From positions 31,667 through 95,666 of the forward strand of contig NZ_JASHIZ010000018.1 of NCBI RefSeq assembly GCF_030733425.1: DNA of 64,000 nucleotides, in the 5' to 3' direction. Within the stretch, counting starts at the first letter, position 1; each line of letters starts with the position of its first letter. Under the pieces are notes generated by a model, which saw only the letters and a list, made by a program, of their open reading frames with translations, was not told where the DNA came from and did not search any database. Below are positions 26,940 through 37,998 of the stretch, piece after piece. This DNA comes from Roseovarius sp. MMSF_3350. GTDB taxonomy: Bacteria; Pseudomonadota; Alphaproteobacteria; Rhodobacterales; Rhodobacteraceae. A program made the translations under genes and the position numbers.

Positions 26940-27517
26940 TCGAGACGGTCCTGAGCCTGATCTTCGGCGGCGGGCGCAATGCGGTGGCGGAAACGGCGGA
27001 GGTGTTCCGGGTGAATGCCGAGAGATCCGACGCCCGTGCCGCCGGGTTGCAAGGCGCGGCGCTGGCGCAGTTGGCCGCCGAGTTCGAGGCCGGGCGCAAG
27101 GGCTGGTACGACCGGTTCATCGACGGGCTGAACCGGGTGCCGCGCCCGGCCATGGCGCTTGGCACGCTGGGGCTGTTCGTGGCGGCAATGGTCGATCCGA
27201 TCTGGTTTTCCGAGCGCATGCAGGGGATTGCGCTGGTGCCCGAGCCGCTATGGTGGCTGCTGGGGGCGATCGTCAGCTTCTATTTCGGCGCGCGGCATCA
27301 GGCGAAGGGGCAGGAGTTCCAGCGCTCCATCGCCGCCACCATGGCCCGTACACCGCAGGTGGTGGGCAACCTGAGATCCTTGCGCGCCTTGGAGGCGGGG
27401 AGCGTGGGGGTGGCCGATACCGGGCATGATGCGGGGCTAGCGTTGCAGGTGCAGGAGGTCGGCGGCGAGCCGAACCCGGCCCTTCGGGAGTGGCAGGAGG
27501 CGAGCCACGGACGGTAG
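26930..27517 (+). CDS. holin family membrane protein
   Basis: A 195-residue protein with an N-terminal amphipathic region, a hydrophilic segment (about 35-75), two hydrophobic segments near residues 75-90 and 103-120 and a soluble tail. WYDRFIDGLNRVPRPAMALGTLGLFVAAMVDP and the following WWLLGAIVSFYFGARH fit the holin family (PF11351) encoded next to GH108 muramidases in alphaproteobacteria. It should make membrane holes for the upstream muramidase. Its start lies inside the muramidase gene, which strongly supports co-translation. Confidence 0.8.
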   Translation: MGLIETVLSLIFGGGRNAVAETAEVFRVNAERSDARAAGLQGAALAQLAAEFEAGRKGWYDRFIDGLNRVPRPAMALGTLGLFVAAMVDPIWFSERMQGIALVPEPLWWLLGAIVSFYFGARHQAKGQEFQRSIAATMARTPQVVGNLRSLRALEAGSVGVADTGHDAGLALQVQEVGGEPNPALREWQEASHGR

Positions 27518-27919
27518 GGTCGCGCGGGCTGGTGGCGCGAAGCACGACTCCGGCCGCGTGTGCTGTCCGTCATCCCCGGACTTGATCCGGGGATCTTTTG
27601 GCAGGCGAGGTCCCGGATCAAGTCCGGGACGGCGTTGCGCATCCAGCCACCCGCGCGGAATCAAGGTGCAGCTTGCTGCGCCGCCGCGCCATCGCTGCCC
27701 CCCCACCCAGGGGGCGGCGATTTGGCCGATGCGGGCACTGCGCCTGAACGTTTTTCGGATTTGGCGGGGATAAAGTGCTCTAGCCCGAAAGTTGGATCGC
27801 CACCCCGGGGGGCATCGATGGCGCGGCTCATGGCCGGCCGCGTATCCCCGCGGCAATGTGATCACCCGTCGCACCCGAAAGACGTTGGAGGCGGCGCCCG
27901 GGGCGATTATAACCGGGCC
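27518..27919. repeat. 402-base gap with an inverted pair of REP-like palindromes
   Basis: Between the holin gene and ccmF I see no credible gene. It contains two palindromes of one family in opposite orientation: ATCCCCGG-acttgat-CCGGGGAT at 27572-27594 and GTCCCGG-atcaagt-CCGGGAC at 27610-27630. These match the extragenic palindrome type common in alphaproteobacteria. The last 290 bases are low in structure and probably hold the ccmF promoter. A plus-strand frame spanning the gap is in frame with ccmF but has no coding character. Confidence 0.7.
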
Positions 27920-29887
27920 ATGATTACCGAGCTTGGACATTTCGCCCTCATCCTCGCCTTCTTCGTGGCGTGCTTTCAGTCGGTCGTGCCGCTGATCGGC
28001 GCGCACAAGCGATGGGCGGGGTGGATGGCCGTGGCCGAGCCCGCCGCGACGTTGCAATTCGTGCTGACGCTGGGGGCGTTCGCGGCGCTGACCTGGGCCT
28101 TCGTGACCTCGGATTTCTCGCTGGAGCTGGTGGTGGCCAACAGCCACTCGGCCAAGCCGATGATTTACAAGATCACCGGTGTCTGGGGCAACCACGAAGG
28201 CTCGATGCTGTTGTGGGTGCTGATCGTGACGCTGTTCGGGGCCTTTGCGGCGTGGTTCGGGGGCAACCTGCCGCCGACGCTGAAGGCGCGGGTGCTGTCG
28301 ATCCAGGGCCTGATCGGTGTGGCCTTCTTCGCCTTCATCCTGTTCACGTCGAACCCGTTTCTGCGGATGCCGGTGCCGCCTTTCGACGGGCGCGATCTGA
28401 ACCCGCTGTTGCAGGACCCGGGATTGGCTTTCCACCCGCCGTTCCTCTACCTCGGCTATGTGGGCCTCTCGATGACCTATTCCTTCGCGCTGGCGGCCCT
28501 GATCGAGGGCCGGGTCGATGCGGCCTGGGGGCGGTGGGTGCGGCCCTATACGCTGGCGGCGTGGATCTTTTTGACCATCGGCATCGCGCTTGGGTCCTGG
28601 TGGGCCTATTACGAGCTGGGCTGGGGCGGGTTCTGGTTCTGGGACCCGGTGGAAAACGCCAGCTTCATGCCGTGGCTGATCGCCGCCGCGCTGCTGCATT
28701 CGGCCATCGTGGTGGAAAAGCGCGAGTCGCTGAAAAGCTGGACCATATTGCTGGCCATCATCGCCTTCGGGTTTTCCATGATCGGCGCGTTCATCACCCG
28801 CTCGGGCGTGCTGACCTCGGTCCATGCCTTTGCGACGGACCCGGAGCGGGGCGTGTTCCTGCTGATGATCACCGGGTTCTTCATGATGCTGGGTCTGACA
28901 CTGTTCTCTTTGCGGGCGGGGGCGATGCAGGCCAAGGGGGTGTTCGGCCTGCTGAGCCGGGAAACCATGCTGGTGGCCAACAACGTGCTTTTGGGCGTGT
29001 CGGCCTTTGTCATCTTCGTGGGCACGATCTGGCCGCTGATCTCGGAGCTGATGTTCGACCGAAAGCTGAGCGTGGGCGAGCCGTTCTTCAACATGGCGTT
29101 CACCCCATTCATGGTGGTGTTGGGGCTGATCCTGCCGGTGGGCGCGATGCTGCCGTGGAAGCGGGGCAATCTGGGCCGGGTGCTGCGGCCGCTGGCGGGC
29201 GCCTTTGCGCTGGCCGTGGCGGTGGGGGCGCTGGCCTTCGCGCTGCAGACGGAGCGCAGCGCGCTTGGACCCGTGGGCCTGTTCCTTGCAGCCTGGCTGG
29301 TGTCGGGCGCGGCGGTCGATTTGTGGAGCCGCACGGGCCGGGGCGGGGGCCGTGTGGCACGGTTGAGACGCCTGCCGCGGGCCGACTGGGGCAAGGCCGT
29401 TGCGCATGCGGGCTTTGGCGTCACAATTGCGGGCATCGCGGGGATGCTGGCCTGGGAGGCCGAGGATATCCGCGTGGCGCAGGTGGGCGACAGTTTCGAG
29501 GTGTCGGGGCTGACCATCACGCTCGACGATGTGCGCGAGGTGGAGGGGCCGAATTACCTCTCGACCATGGCGGATGTGACACTGTCGAAGGGCGGATCCG
29601 TGGTGAGCCGGCTGACCCCGGAAAAGCGGGTCTACCCGGTGGCGGGGATGCCGACGACCGAGGCGGCCATCGACAACGGTTTCCTGCGGGACGTGTATGT
29701 GGTGATCGGCGACGAGCAGGCGGCGGGCGGCTGGGCCGTGCGGACCTATTACAAGCCGCTGGCGAACTGGATCTGGGGCGGTGCGATCCTGATGGCCATC
29801 GGGGGCGCGCTGTCGCTCTCGGACCGGCGCTATCGCGTGGCGGCGGGGGCGCGCAAGACCCGGGCCGTGGGGGTGCCGGCGGAATGA
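27920..29887 (+). CDS. ccmF: heme lyase CcmF, cytochrome c maturation
   Basis: A 655-residue integral membrane protein that attaches heme to apocytochrome c with CcmH. The WWD-type motif is WGGFWFWDPVENASFMPWL near residue 235, and conserved histidines occur in GVWGNHEGSMLLWV and in FHPPFLYLGYVG. About 14-15 hydrophobic helices and a periplasmic C-terminal domain (EVSGLTITLDDVREVEGPNY) are visible. The ATG at 27920 (MITELGHFALILAFF) is a standard start. Its stop overlaps the ccmH start. Confidence 0.97.
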   Translation: MITELGHFALILAFFVACFQSVVPLIGAHKRWAGWMAVAEPAATLQFVLTLGAFAALTWAFVTSDFSLELVVANSHSAKPMIYKITGVWGNHEGSMLLWVLIVTLFGAFAAWFGGNLPPTLKARVLSIQGLIGVAFFAFILFTSNPFLRMPVPPFDGRDLNPLLQDPGLAFHPPFLYLGYVGLSMTYSFALAALIEGRVDAAWGRWVRPYTLAAWIFLTIGIALGSWWAYYELGWGGFWFWDPVENASFMPWLIAAALLHSAIVVEKRESLKSWTILLAIIAFGFSMIGAFITRSGVLTSVHAFATDPERGVFLLMITGFFMMLGLTLFSLRAGAMQAKGVFGLLSRETMLVANNVLLGVSAFVIFVGTIWPLISELMFDRKLSVGEPFFNMAFTPFMVVLGLILPVGAMLPWKRGNLGRVLRPLAGAFALAVAVGALAFALQTERSALGPVGLFLAAWLVSGAAVDLWSRTGRGGGRVARLRRLPRADWGKAVAHAGFGVTIAGIAGMLAWEAEDIRVAQVGDSFEVSGLTITLDDVREVEGPNYLSTMADVTLSKGGSVVSRLTPEKRVYPVAGMPTTEAAIDNGFLRDVYVVIGDEQAAGGWAVRTYYKPLANWIWGGAILMAIGGALSLSDRRYRVAAGARKTRAVGVPAE

Positions 29888-30336
29888 AACGGCTGGTCCT
29901 GATCCTCTGCCTTCTGGCCTCGCCGCTCTGGGCGGTGCAGCCGGACGAGATTCTTGACGATCCGGCGCTGGAGAAGCGCGCGCGGGAGATTTCCTCGGGC
30001 CTGCGCTGTCTGGTGTGCCGCAACGAGAGCATCGACGACTCCAACGCCGACCTGGCCCGCGACCTGCGCCTGCTGGTGCGCGAGCGGCTGGTGGCGGGCG
30101 ACAGCGACGAGGAGGTCGTGGAGTTCGTGGTGGATCGCTATGGCGAATACGTCCTGCTGAACCCGGTGGCGAGCGGCAGCAACCTGGTGCTATGGCTGGC
30201 CGGGCCGGTGATGCTGCTTTTGGGCGGGCTGCTGGCGGCGGTCTATATCCGGGGGCGCGCGGGCGCGAAACCGGAGGACGAGGCGGGGCTGAGTGCCGCC
30301 GAAGAGGCGCGGCTGCGCGAAATCATGAAGGACTGA
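29884..30336 (+). CDS. ccmH: cytochrome c maturation thiol protein CcmH (CcmH/CycL)
   Basis: A 150-residue protein with a signal peptide (MKRLVLILCLLASPLWA), a periplasmic thioredoxin-like motif LRCLVCRNES with Cys42 and Cys45 in a three-helix fold, and a membrane anchor near residues 100-121. It reduces or presents the apocytochrome CXXCH. It overlaps ccmF by 4 bases. A CcmI-type TPR partner is not seen in the window. Confidence 0.95.
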   Translation: MKRLVLILCLLASPLWAVQPDEILDDPALEKRAREISSGLRCLVCRNESIDDSNADLARDLRLLVRERLVAGDSDEEVVEFVVDRYGEYVLLNPVASGSNLVLWLAGPVMLLLGGLLAAVYIRGRAGAKPEDEAGLSAAEEARLREIMKD

Positions 30337-30409
30337 CGCGCCGTCGCGCGTTGCAATTGGCGGCAAGGCGGGGTTGATTGGCGACACACGCCAGATGGAG
30401 GCCCGGCCG

Positions 30410-31189
30410 ATGACGACCTATCAGACCCTGACATACGACCTGAGTGACGACATCGCCGTGCTGCGGATGAACCGCGCCGACAAGATGAACGCGCTCAACA
30501 CCCAGATGCGGGCCGAGATCACCGACGCGATGCAGCGCGCAAGTCGCGAGGCGCGGGTGGTGGCGCTGACCGGCAACGGCAAGGCGTTCTGTTCGGGGCA
30601 GGATCTGTCGGACAACGGAACGGCGGCGGCGCTGGACGTGGAGCGCGTGCTGCGCGACGAGTACGAGCCGATGCTGCGGATGATTTCCGACTGCCCGGTT
30701 CCCACCATCGCGGCGGTGAACGGACCGGCGGCGGGGGCGGGGGCGAACCTGGCGCTGGCCTTTGACGTGGTGATCGCGACCGAGAGCGCCTATTTCCTGC
30801 AGGCCTTCGCGCGGATCGGGCTGATCCCAGATGCGGGTGGCACCTATTGGATGCCGCGGCAGGTGGGCGCGGCCAAGGCGATGGGTGCGGCGCTGTTCGC
30901 CGAGCCGATTTCGGCGCGGCAGGCGGATGCCTGGGGCCTGATCTGGGAAGCGGTCGAGGATGACGCGTTCGAGATGCACTGGCAGGCGCGGGCGGCGCAG
31001 CTGGCCAAGGGGCCGACGGCGGCCTATGGCGGGATCAAGCGCGCGGTGCGCGGCAGTTGGGAAAACGGGTTCGACAAGCAGCTAGACCTCGAGGCGCAGT
31101 TGCAGGGCGAATGCGGCCGGACACGGGATTTCCAGGAAGGCGTGACCGCCTTTCTGGACAAGCGCAAGCCGGAATACGAGGGGCGCTGA
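30410..31189 (+). CDS. enoyl-CoA hydratase/isomerase family protein
   Basis: A 259-residue crotonase-fold enzyme acting on acyl-CoA esters. The oxyanion-hole regions are VALTGNGKAFCSGQDLSD (residues about 50-67) and AAVNGPAAGAGANLALAFDVVIA (about 103-125). The second region ends in ARIGLIPDAGGTYWMPRQVG, where an aspartate replaces the hydratase glutamate. That pattern is seen in PaaG-like isomerases, so activity could be isomerisation of an aromatic epoxide-CoA rather than simple hydration. The ATG at 30410 was chosen; an earlier ATG 5 codons upstream is possible. No phenylacetate genes are adjacent. Confidence 0.85.
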   Translation: MTTYQTLTYDLSDDIAVLRMNRADKMNALNTQMRAEITDAMQRASREARVVALTGNGKAFCSGQDLSDNGTAAALDVERVLRDEYEPMLRMISDCPVPTIAAVNGPAAGAGANLALAFDVVIATESAYFLQAFARIGLIPDAGGTYWMPRQVGAAKAMGAALFAEPISARQADAWGLIWEAVEDDAFEMHWQARAAQLAKGPTAAYGGIKRAVRGSWENGFDKQLDLEAQLQGECGRTRDFQEGVTAFLDKRKPEYEGR

Positions 31190-31366
31190 TCAGGCCGAGA
31201 GGCCGACCGGTTCCACGTCGCTGAGCTGGATGCTGTCGCCGGGGCTGAGCATGGCGAGGCTGTTGACATATTACAGGCAGATCGCCGAGCATTTTCGCCA
31301 TGCGTGGAACGATGCCGCGAAAATCGAACGCTTGACGAGCCGCCGGGGCCGGAGCGGGGTAACCTT

Positions 31367-32131
31367 TCAGGCCGTGTAGCGCCCGACGGCGATGTTGCGC
31401 AGAGAAAACTCCGGGCTGGCGTCGCGCAGCACGGCGACCGAGCGGCCGTCGGCCAGGATCGTGGTGACGCCCGTGGCCTCGTTGCGTTCGACAGACAGGT
31501 CGGGGGTGTCGCCGGCGCGGTCGTAAACGAAGGTGATGATATCCTCTGCCGCGTCGAAATCGGCGATCTTGACCGGGGTGCCGCCCTCGATCCAGTCGCC
31601 CAGGGCAAACTCGTCCTTTCCCGGCCCACCGGCGACCGTGTCGTCGGAGCCGGCCACAACCGTGTCGTCCCCTTCGCCAAGGTCGATATTGTCGCCCGCG
31701 TCGGATCTGGCAGGCAGGTCATAATCGAAAGTGACGCCGAAGATGTCCGTGGCCTTGACGGCTGATGCGCGAAGGGCCTGCTCTTCGACGATATTCGCCG
31801 CCTCGACGAAATCGGAGCCGTCGCCTGACGACACCGCGTCGGCGCCATCGCCGGGGATGATCACATCGCCGCCCGCGCCGCCCGACAGCGTGTCGTCGCC
31901 ACCCAGGCCCAAGAGCCAGTCGCCGCCGCGCCCGCCGGTCAGCGCTTCGGCGCTGTCGCTGCCCAGCAGCAGGGCGGCGTCCGGCTTGGCATGTGAATCT
32001 GCATCGGGATCGGTATCGGCGGACGTGCGGTCGAGGTCGTCCTGTTCAAGCTCTGGCACGCCGAGGCCGCCAACGCCTACGAGCCCCGCCATCGCGGCGC
32101 CGATAACTAACAGAGTGCCGATTGTGACCAT
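31367..32131 (-). CDS. membrane-anchored RTX-like calcium-binding repeat protein
   Basis: A 254-residue protein with a single N-terminal hydrophobic segment (VTIGTLLVIGAAMAGLVGVGGLG) and three or four RTX-like Gly-Asp repeats: LTGGRGGDWLLGLGGDDTL, SGGAGGDVI, GEGDDTVVAGSDDTV, GGPGKDEF. Such parallel beta-roll repeats bind calcium. There is no secretion-signal-like C-terminus. The ATG at 32131 was chosen because the preceding 58 in-frame codons have no family character. The exposed location is inferred; function is unknown. Short repeat-bearing proteins like this are common in Roseobacter genomes. Confidence 0.65.
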   Translation of the reverse strand: MVTIGTLLVIGAAMAGLVGVGGLGVPELEQDDLDRTSADTDPDADSHAKPDAALLLGSDSAEALTGGRGGDWLLGLGGDDTLSGGAGGDVIIPGDGADAVSSGDGSDFVEAANIVEEQALRASAVKATDIFGVTFDYDLPARSDAGDNIDLGEGDDTVVAGSDDTVAGGPGKDEFALGDWIEGGTPVKIADFDAAEDIITFVYDRAGDTPDLSVERNEATGVTTILADGRSVAVLRDASPEFSLRNIAVGRYTA

Positions 32132-32260
32132 GTAGAGCCCTCGCTTTCCCAAGCTTGGGCCATCATGGAGCAGAGGGCTGAACAGCCGGTAAATCCACGC
32201 CGAAAATGGTCGCGCTTTCCGATAAAAATCTGACGATTTGCAGTATATATCGCTGCCGCA

Positions 32261-32290
32261 ACGCAAAACGCCCCGCATGGGCGGGGCGTT
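32261..32290 (-). terminator. intrinsic terminator after gltA
   Basis: On the minus strand AACGCCCCGC pairs with GCGGGGCGTT around a 4-base loop and runs into TTTTGCGTT. The stem is 10 bp and perfect. It lies 31 bases beyond the gltA stop and also separates gltA from the RTX-like gene downstream. Confidence 0.8.
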
Positions 32291-32320
32291 GTCGCGTTGT
32301 CGCATTGATTGTCTCTGCGC

Positions 32321-33616
<1,296 letters not shown>

Positions 33617-33681
33617 CAGGGTCTCCCTCGTCAAGCCGTGACGCGCGGCGCGTCTTGGCTGCTTAATACAGCACACCTTTC

Positions 33682-33700
33682 AAGAGTGTTACCCACTCTT
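33682..33700. repeat. inverted repeat around the gltX stop codon
   Basis: AAGAGTG (33682-33688) and CACTCTT (33694-33700) form a perfect 7-bp stem with the gltX stop codon in the 5-base loop. No T-tract follows on either strand, so it may be an mRNA 3'-end stabiliser or part of the gltA promoter region rather than a terminator. Confidence 0.4.
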
Positions 33701-35098
33701 TGAGGCAGCATCATTCAGTCGGGCGAGGGATTCCTCCCGGCCCAGGACCAGCATCATGTCAAACACGCTCGGTGTTGCCGCCCGACCGGCCAACGCGGCC
33801 CGCATCGGGCCGGCCAGCTTGCCGAACTTGATATCCTTGGACGCCGCGAACGCGTTCGCGGCCTCTTCCAGATCGTTGCGCGACCAGTTAGCATTTTGCA
33901 AGTGCGGCGTCAATTCTCTCAGTATACCACGGGATACAGTGTCAAGCTGCGCCGCGGCTTTCTCGTCCGGCTCGACAGGCCGGTCCGCCAGGATAAACTG
34001 CGCCTTATCAAGAAGTTCCGGGAAGGTCTTCGCGCGTTCTTTGAGGCAATACATGCCGTCGCGCATCAACGCCTGCTTCGGTTCGGGCAGCGGATCGGAT
34101 GCCGTCGCGTCAAGATAGTCGTTCAGTTCATGCAGCAGCGCAGCATCGTCGCCGGCGGCAATGTGCTGGCCGCATAGGTTTTCCAGCTTCTTGAAGTCGA
34201 AGCGGGCGGGAGATTTGCCGATTCCGTCGAGGTCGAACCACTCTTTCGCCTGGTCATCCGTGAAAAATTCGTCGTCCCCGTGGCTCCAGCCCAGCCGGGC
34301 GAGGTAGTTGCGCATGCCCGCCGCCGGGTAGCCCTGTTTCTGGTACTCGTCGACGCCGAGCGCGCCGTGCCGCTTGCTCATTTTCTTGCCATCGGGGCCG
34401 TGGATCAGCGGGATGTGGGCGTAGACCGGCAGCGGCCAGCCCATCGCCGAATAAATCAGCATCTGGCGGGCGGCGTTGTTGAGGTGGTCGTCGCCGCGGA
34501 TGACGTGCGTGACGCCCATGTCGTGATCGTCCACCGCCACGGCCAGCATGTAGACGGGCGTGCCGTCCGAGCGCAGCAGGACCATGTCGTCAAGCTGATC
34601 GTTGCGGATGGTGACGTCGCCCTGCACCTTGTCGGCAATGGTGGTCGTGCCGTCCAGCGGGGCCTTGATGCGGATGACGTAGGGCGCGTCGGGATGCGTC
34701 GCGGGCTCGGCGTCGCGCCACGGGCTGCGGTAGAGGGTGGAGCGGCCCTCGGCCTTGGCCGCGTCGCGGAACGCCTGGATTTCCTCCTGCGTGGCGAAGC
34801 ACTTGTAGGCCTGGCCCCTGGCCAGCAATTCGTTCGCCACCTCGGCGTGACGGTCGGCGCGGGCGGCCTGGCTGACCGCCTCGCCATCATGGTCGAGGCC
34901 CAGCCATGCCAGCCCGTCGAGGATGGCCTGCGTCGCCTCGGGGGTCGAGCGGGCGCGGTCGGTATCCTCGATCCTGAGGAGGAAAGACCCGCCGTGACGC
35001 CTCGCGAAAAGCCAGTTGAACAGCGCCGTGCGCGCGCCGCCGATATGCAGGTATCCGGTCGGCGAGGGGGCAAAACGGGTGACGACTGGCTGCGACAT
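33689..35098 (-). CDS. gltX: glutamyl-tRNA synthetase
   Basis: A 469-residue class I aminoacyl-tRNA synthetase. The HIGH motif is seen as [21 protein letters not shown] near residue 10, and the KMSKS loop as [13 protein letters not shown] near residue 240. A second glutamyl-tRNA synthetase is usual in this order, so it may prefer one tRNA; this cannot be told here. It ends at the inverted repeat described above. Upstream, the gene faces comEC across an 83-base gap. Confidence 0.97.
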   Translation of the reverse strand: MSQPVVTRFAPSPTGYLHIGGARTALFNWLFARRHGGSFLLRIEDTDRARSTPEATQAILDGLAWLGLDHDGEAVSQAARADRHAEVANELLARGQAYKCFATQEEIQAFRDAAKAEGRSTLYRSPWRDAEPATHPDAPYVIRIKAPLDGTTTIADKVQGDVTIRNDQLDDMVLLRSDGTPVYMLAVAVDDHDMGVTHVIRGDDHLNNAARQMLIYSAMGWPLPVYAHIPLIHGPDGKKMSKRHGALGVDEYQKQGYPAAGMRNYLARLGWSHGDDEFFTDDQAKEWFDLDGIGKSPARFDFKKLENLCGQHIAAGDDAALLHELNDYLDATASDPLPEPKQALMRDGMYCLKERAKTFPELLDKAQFILADRPVEPDEKAAAQLDTVSRGILRELTPHLQNANWSRNDLEEAANAFAASKDIKFGKLAGPMRAALAGRAATPSVFDMMLVLGREESLARLNDAASKSG

Positions 35099-35181
35099 GG
35101 GGCCGGTTAACCTTTCGGTAAGGAGGGGAGACGTATCGTTAACGGTGCCTGTCTATCGGCCCATGAAAAGGGAGACAAGCC

Positions 35182-37218
35182 TTGGTGCTTTGGCAGCGTG
35201 CGGTCGCCGCGTGGATGGATCAGCGCGGGCACCTGTTTCATTGGGTGCCGGTGATGCTGGCATGTGGCATCGCGCTCTATTTCGGGTTGAAGTCCGAGCC
35301 GCCGCTGTGGGTCTATGCAGCGCTTGGTGGAGGCGTTTGCGTGGCGCTTGTGGTACTGCGCCTGATCGGCGCGGGACTGGCGCCGGTGATCTGGGCCGGG
35401 GCGCTGGTGGCGCTTGGGCTGTGCATCGCCGCCGCCCGGGCGCATGGGGTGGCGGATGCCAAGCTGGGCTGGCGCTATTACGGGCCTGTCGAGGGACGCG
35501 TGGTGGATATCGATCGCTCGAACTCGGACGCGCTGCGGGTGACGCTGGACCGGGTGGTGCTGCGCAACATGGGTCCCGATATCACGCCGGGACGCGTGCG
35601 GGTGTCGTTTCACGGCGCGGCAGAGGGGGCCGATCCGCAACCTGGCGAGACGCTGATCCTGACCGCGCACCTGTCGCCGCCCGCGGGCCCGGTGGAGCCG
35701 GGCGGCTTCGATTTCCAGCGGCACGCGTGGTTCAAGGGGCTGGGCGCGGTAGGCTACACGCGCACGCCTGTCCTGCTGCTGGAACCGGCGCAGGGCGGGC
35801 AGGTGCTGTTCAAGACGCGCATGGCGCTGTCGGGGCGCATTCAGGCGCAGATGCCGGGCGAGGCCGGGGCCTTTGCCGCCGCGATCATGACCGGGGACCG
35901 CTCTGACATGGGACAGGAGACGCTGACGGCGCTGCGCGTGTCGAACCTGGCGCACCTGCTGGCGATTTCCGGTCTGCATATGGGGCTGTTGGCCGGGTTC
36001 GTCTTTGCAGCGCTGAGATTGGGGATGGCTGCCGTGCCGGGCTGGGGGCTGCGCCTGCCGACGAAGAAGATCGCGGCGGTGGGCGCGTTGGTGGCGGCGG
36101 CGGGATACCTTGCGCTGTCGGGCGGCAACGTGGCGACGGAGCGGGCCTTCGTCATGGTGGCGGTGATGCTGCTGGCGGTGCTGGCCGACCGGCGGGCGCT
36201 CAGCTTGCGGGCGGTGGCGCTGGCGGCCTGCATCATCCTGGTGCTGCGGCCCGAGGCGTTGATGGGCCCCGGTTTCCAGATGTCTTTTGCCGCCACGACG
36301 GCGCTGGTGGCGGTCTTCGGCGCCTTGCGCGACCTTGACTGGCGTGTGGGACCCAAGTGGATGCGGCCGGTCTGGGCGGTGGTGATGTCGTCCTTCGTGG
36401 CGGGGCTGGCCACGGCGCCCATCGCGGCGGCGCATTTCAACCAGATTGCGCATTTCGGGCTGGTGGCGAACCTGATGAGCGTGCCGTTGATGGGCGCGCT
36501 GGTGATGCCGATGGCGGTGCTGGCGGGCCTTTTGATGCCCTTGGGGCTGGAAGGGCTGGCACTGGGCGTGATGCAGCCCGCGCTGGAGTGGATCCTGGGC
36601 GTGGCGCATTGGGTCTCGGGACTGGAGGGCGCGCGGGGCACGGTGGTGCGGCCGGGGCCCTGGGTGCTGCCGCTTCTGTCGCTGGGGGCGCTTTTCGTGG
36701 TGCTGTGGCAGGGGCGGGCGCGGTTTGCCGGCGTGCTTCCTGTGGCGGCGGCCTTCGTGCTGTGGGCGCAGGCGGAGCGGCCCGATATCCTTGTCTCCGA
36801 CACCGGCGGGCTGGTGGGAGTGATGACGCCCGAGGGGCGGGCGCTGTCCACGGGCCGTGCCTCTGGCTTCGTCGCGATGAACTGGCTGGAGAATGACGGC
36901 GATCCGGTGGATCAGGAGGGGGCCTTTGCCCGCTGGACCAAGGTGGCGGGCGGCGACGGCTGGCCTATCACCGCCGTCAGGGGCAAGCGGGCGGCGGAAG
37001 AGTTCACCGAGTGCGCCGCGAAGGAATGGGTGGTGTTCAACAACGTGCCGCAGGCCGAATTGCCATGCCGCGCGATCCATCCTGGTACTCTGAAGGAAAC
37101 GGGGGCACTGGCAATCTGGCGCGAGACGGGCGGGCTGCGCGTCGTCACCGCCCGCGACATGACCGGCGCGCGGCTTTGGAACACGGACCGCCGGCGGCCG
37201 TCCGACAGACGTCAGTAG
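35182..37218 (+). CDS. comEC: ComEC/Rec2 family DNA-uptake channel protein
   Basis: A 678-residue inner-membrane protein with an N-terminal OB-like domain ([20 protein letters not shown], about residues 95-170) and a competence domain of about 10 helices ([37 protein letters not shown]). It would pass single-stranded DNA into the cytoplasm. After the last helix the chain continues for about 140 residues, but the HxHxDH metal-binding motif of the metallo-beta-lactamase domain is missing. The start is TTG 35182 with a GGGAG site 8 bases before; a GTG follows immediately. The gene ends 7 bases inside the lexA coding end. Confidence 0.9.
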   Translation: MVLWQRAVAAWMDQRGHLFHWVPVMLACGIALYFGLKSEPPLWVYAALGGGVCVALVVLRLIGAGLAPVIWAGALVALGLCIAAARAHGVADAKLGWRYYGPVEGRVVDIDRSNSDALRVTLDRVVLRNMGPDITPGRVRVSFHGAAEGADPQPGETLILTAHLSPPAGPVEPGGFDFQRHAWFKGLGAVGYTRTPVLLLEPAQGGQVLFKTRMALSGRIQAQMPGEAGAFAAAIMTGDRSDMGQETLTALRVSNLAHLLAISGLHMGLLAGFVFAALRLGMAAVPGWGLRLPTKKIAAVGALVAAAGYLALSGGNVATERAFVMVAVMLLAVLADRRALSLRAVALAACIILVLRPEALMGPGFQMSFAATTALVAVFGALRDLDWRVGPKWMRPVWAVVMSSFVAGLATAPIAAAHFNQIAHFGLVANLMSVPLMGALVMPMAVLAGLLMPLGLEGLALGVMQPALEWILGVAHWVSGLEGARGTVVRPGPWVLPLLSLGALFVVLWQGRARFAGVLPVAAAFVLWAQAERPDILVSDTGGLVGVMTPEGRALSTGRASGFVAMNWLENDGDPVDQEGAFARWTKVAGGDGWPITAVRGKRAAEEFTECAAKEWVVFNNVPQAELPCRAIHPGTLKETGALAIWRETGGLRVVTARDMTGARLWNTDRRRPSDRRQ

Positions 37219-37928
37219 GTGCGGATAAGGCCCACGAGGCGGCCCTGCACCTTGACCTGGTCCTCGGGCAGGACGCGGGTCTCGTAGGCCGGGTTCGCGG
37301 CCTCAAGGGCGATGGCATTGCCACGGCGATAGAATTTCTTCAGCGTCGCTTCCTGGTCGTCCACCAGCGCCACGACGATATCGCCGTTATCCGCTGTCGA
37401 CGTCTCGCGGATCACCACCACGTCGCCGTCGTTGATGCCCGCCTCGATCATCGAGTCGCCCTTGACCTCGAGCGCGTAATGCTGGCCCGGGCCGGCGATC
37501 ATGTCGCTGGGGACGGCGACGTTGTGGCTGGCATGGGCGATGGCCTCGATCGGGACACCGGCGGCGATGCGACCCATGACGGGCAGTTCCAGCGCGTGCA
37601 CCGGTGCGACCGGCTGGGCATTGGCGGGTTGGCTGGCCTCAGAGCGGTCGCCGTCGATCACGCGGGGGGTGAAGCCGCCGCTCGCGCCGCCGCCGATCAT
37701 GTCGCCCCCCATGCTTTCGGGCAGCTTGATGATTTCCAGCGCCCGCGCACGGTGGGCAAGGCGGCGGATGAAGCCGCGTTCCTCGAGCGCCGTGATCAGG
37801 CGGTGAATGCCGGATTTCGAGCGCAGGTCCAGCGCATCCTTCATCTCGTCAAAGCTTGGCGGCACGCCGTCGCGCTGCACCCGCTTGTGAATGAATTCCA
37901 GCAGATCGAGCTGTTTCTTGGTCAGCAT
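37212..37928 (-). CDS. lexA: SOS repressor LexA
   Basis: A 238-residue repressor. Residues 1-65 form the winged helix-turn-helix ([33 protein letters not shown]). The self-cleavage Ala-Gly site is in [15 protein letters not shown], the catalytic serine in [15 protein letters not shown] and the lysine in [11 protein letters not shown] linker near residues 75-105 is longer than in E. coli, as usual for alphaproteobacteria. Its own SOS box lies 36 bases upstream of the start, so it should be autoregulated. The 3' ends of lexA and comEC overlap by 7 bases, tail to tail. Confidence 0.97.
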   Translation of the reverse strand: MLTKKQLDLLEFIHKRVQRDGVPPSFDEMKDALDLRSKSGIHRLITALEERGFIRRLAHRARALEIIKLPESMGGDMIGGGASGGFTPRVIDGDRSEASQPANAQPVAPVHALELPVMGRIAAGVPIEAIAHASHNVAVPSDMIAGPGQHYALEVKGDSMIEAGINDGDVVVIRETSTADNGDIVVALVDDQEATLKKFYRRGNAIALEAANPAYETRVLPEDQVKVQGRLVGLIRTY

Positions 37929-37963
37929 TTTCCCACGTCTCCACGATCCATGCGTTTACATTT

Positions 37964-37978
37964 GTTCTACGCATGTTC
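37964..37978. promoter_or_regulatory. alphaproteobacterial SOS box
   Basis: GTTC at 37964-37967 and GTTC at 37975-37978 are separated by exactly 7 bases, the direct-repeat GTTC-N7-GTTC operator recognised by alphaproteobacterial LexA. It lies in front of lexA. The spacing and position make it a confident LexA site. Confidence 0.9.
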
Positions 37979-37998
37979 TTGTTTTGTGTCAACGGGTC

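Noticed and set aside
31190..31300. A minus-strand frame with MLSPGDSIQLSDVEPVGLSA that looks like the end of a protein
   Set aside because: It is only 20 codons after its first ATG, has an in-frame stop just upstream and no ribosome-binding site. It may be a relic, but the evidence is too thin to call a pseudogene.
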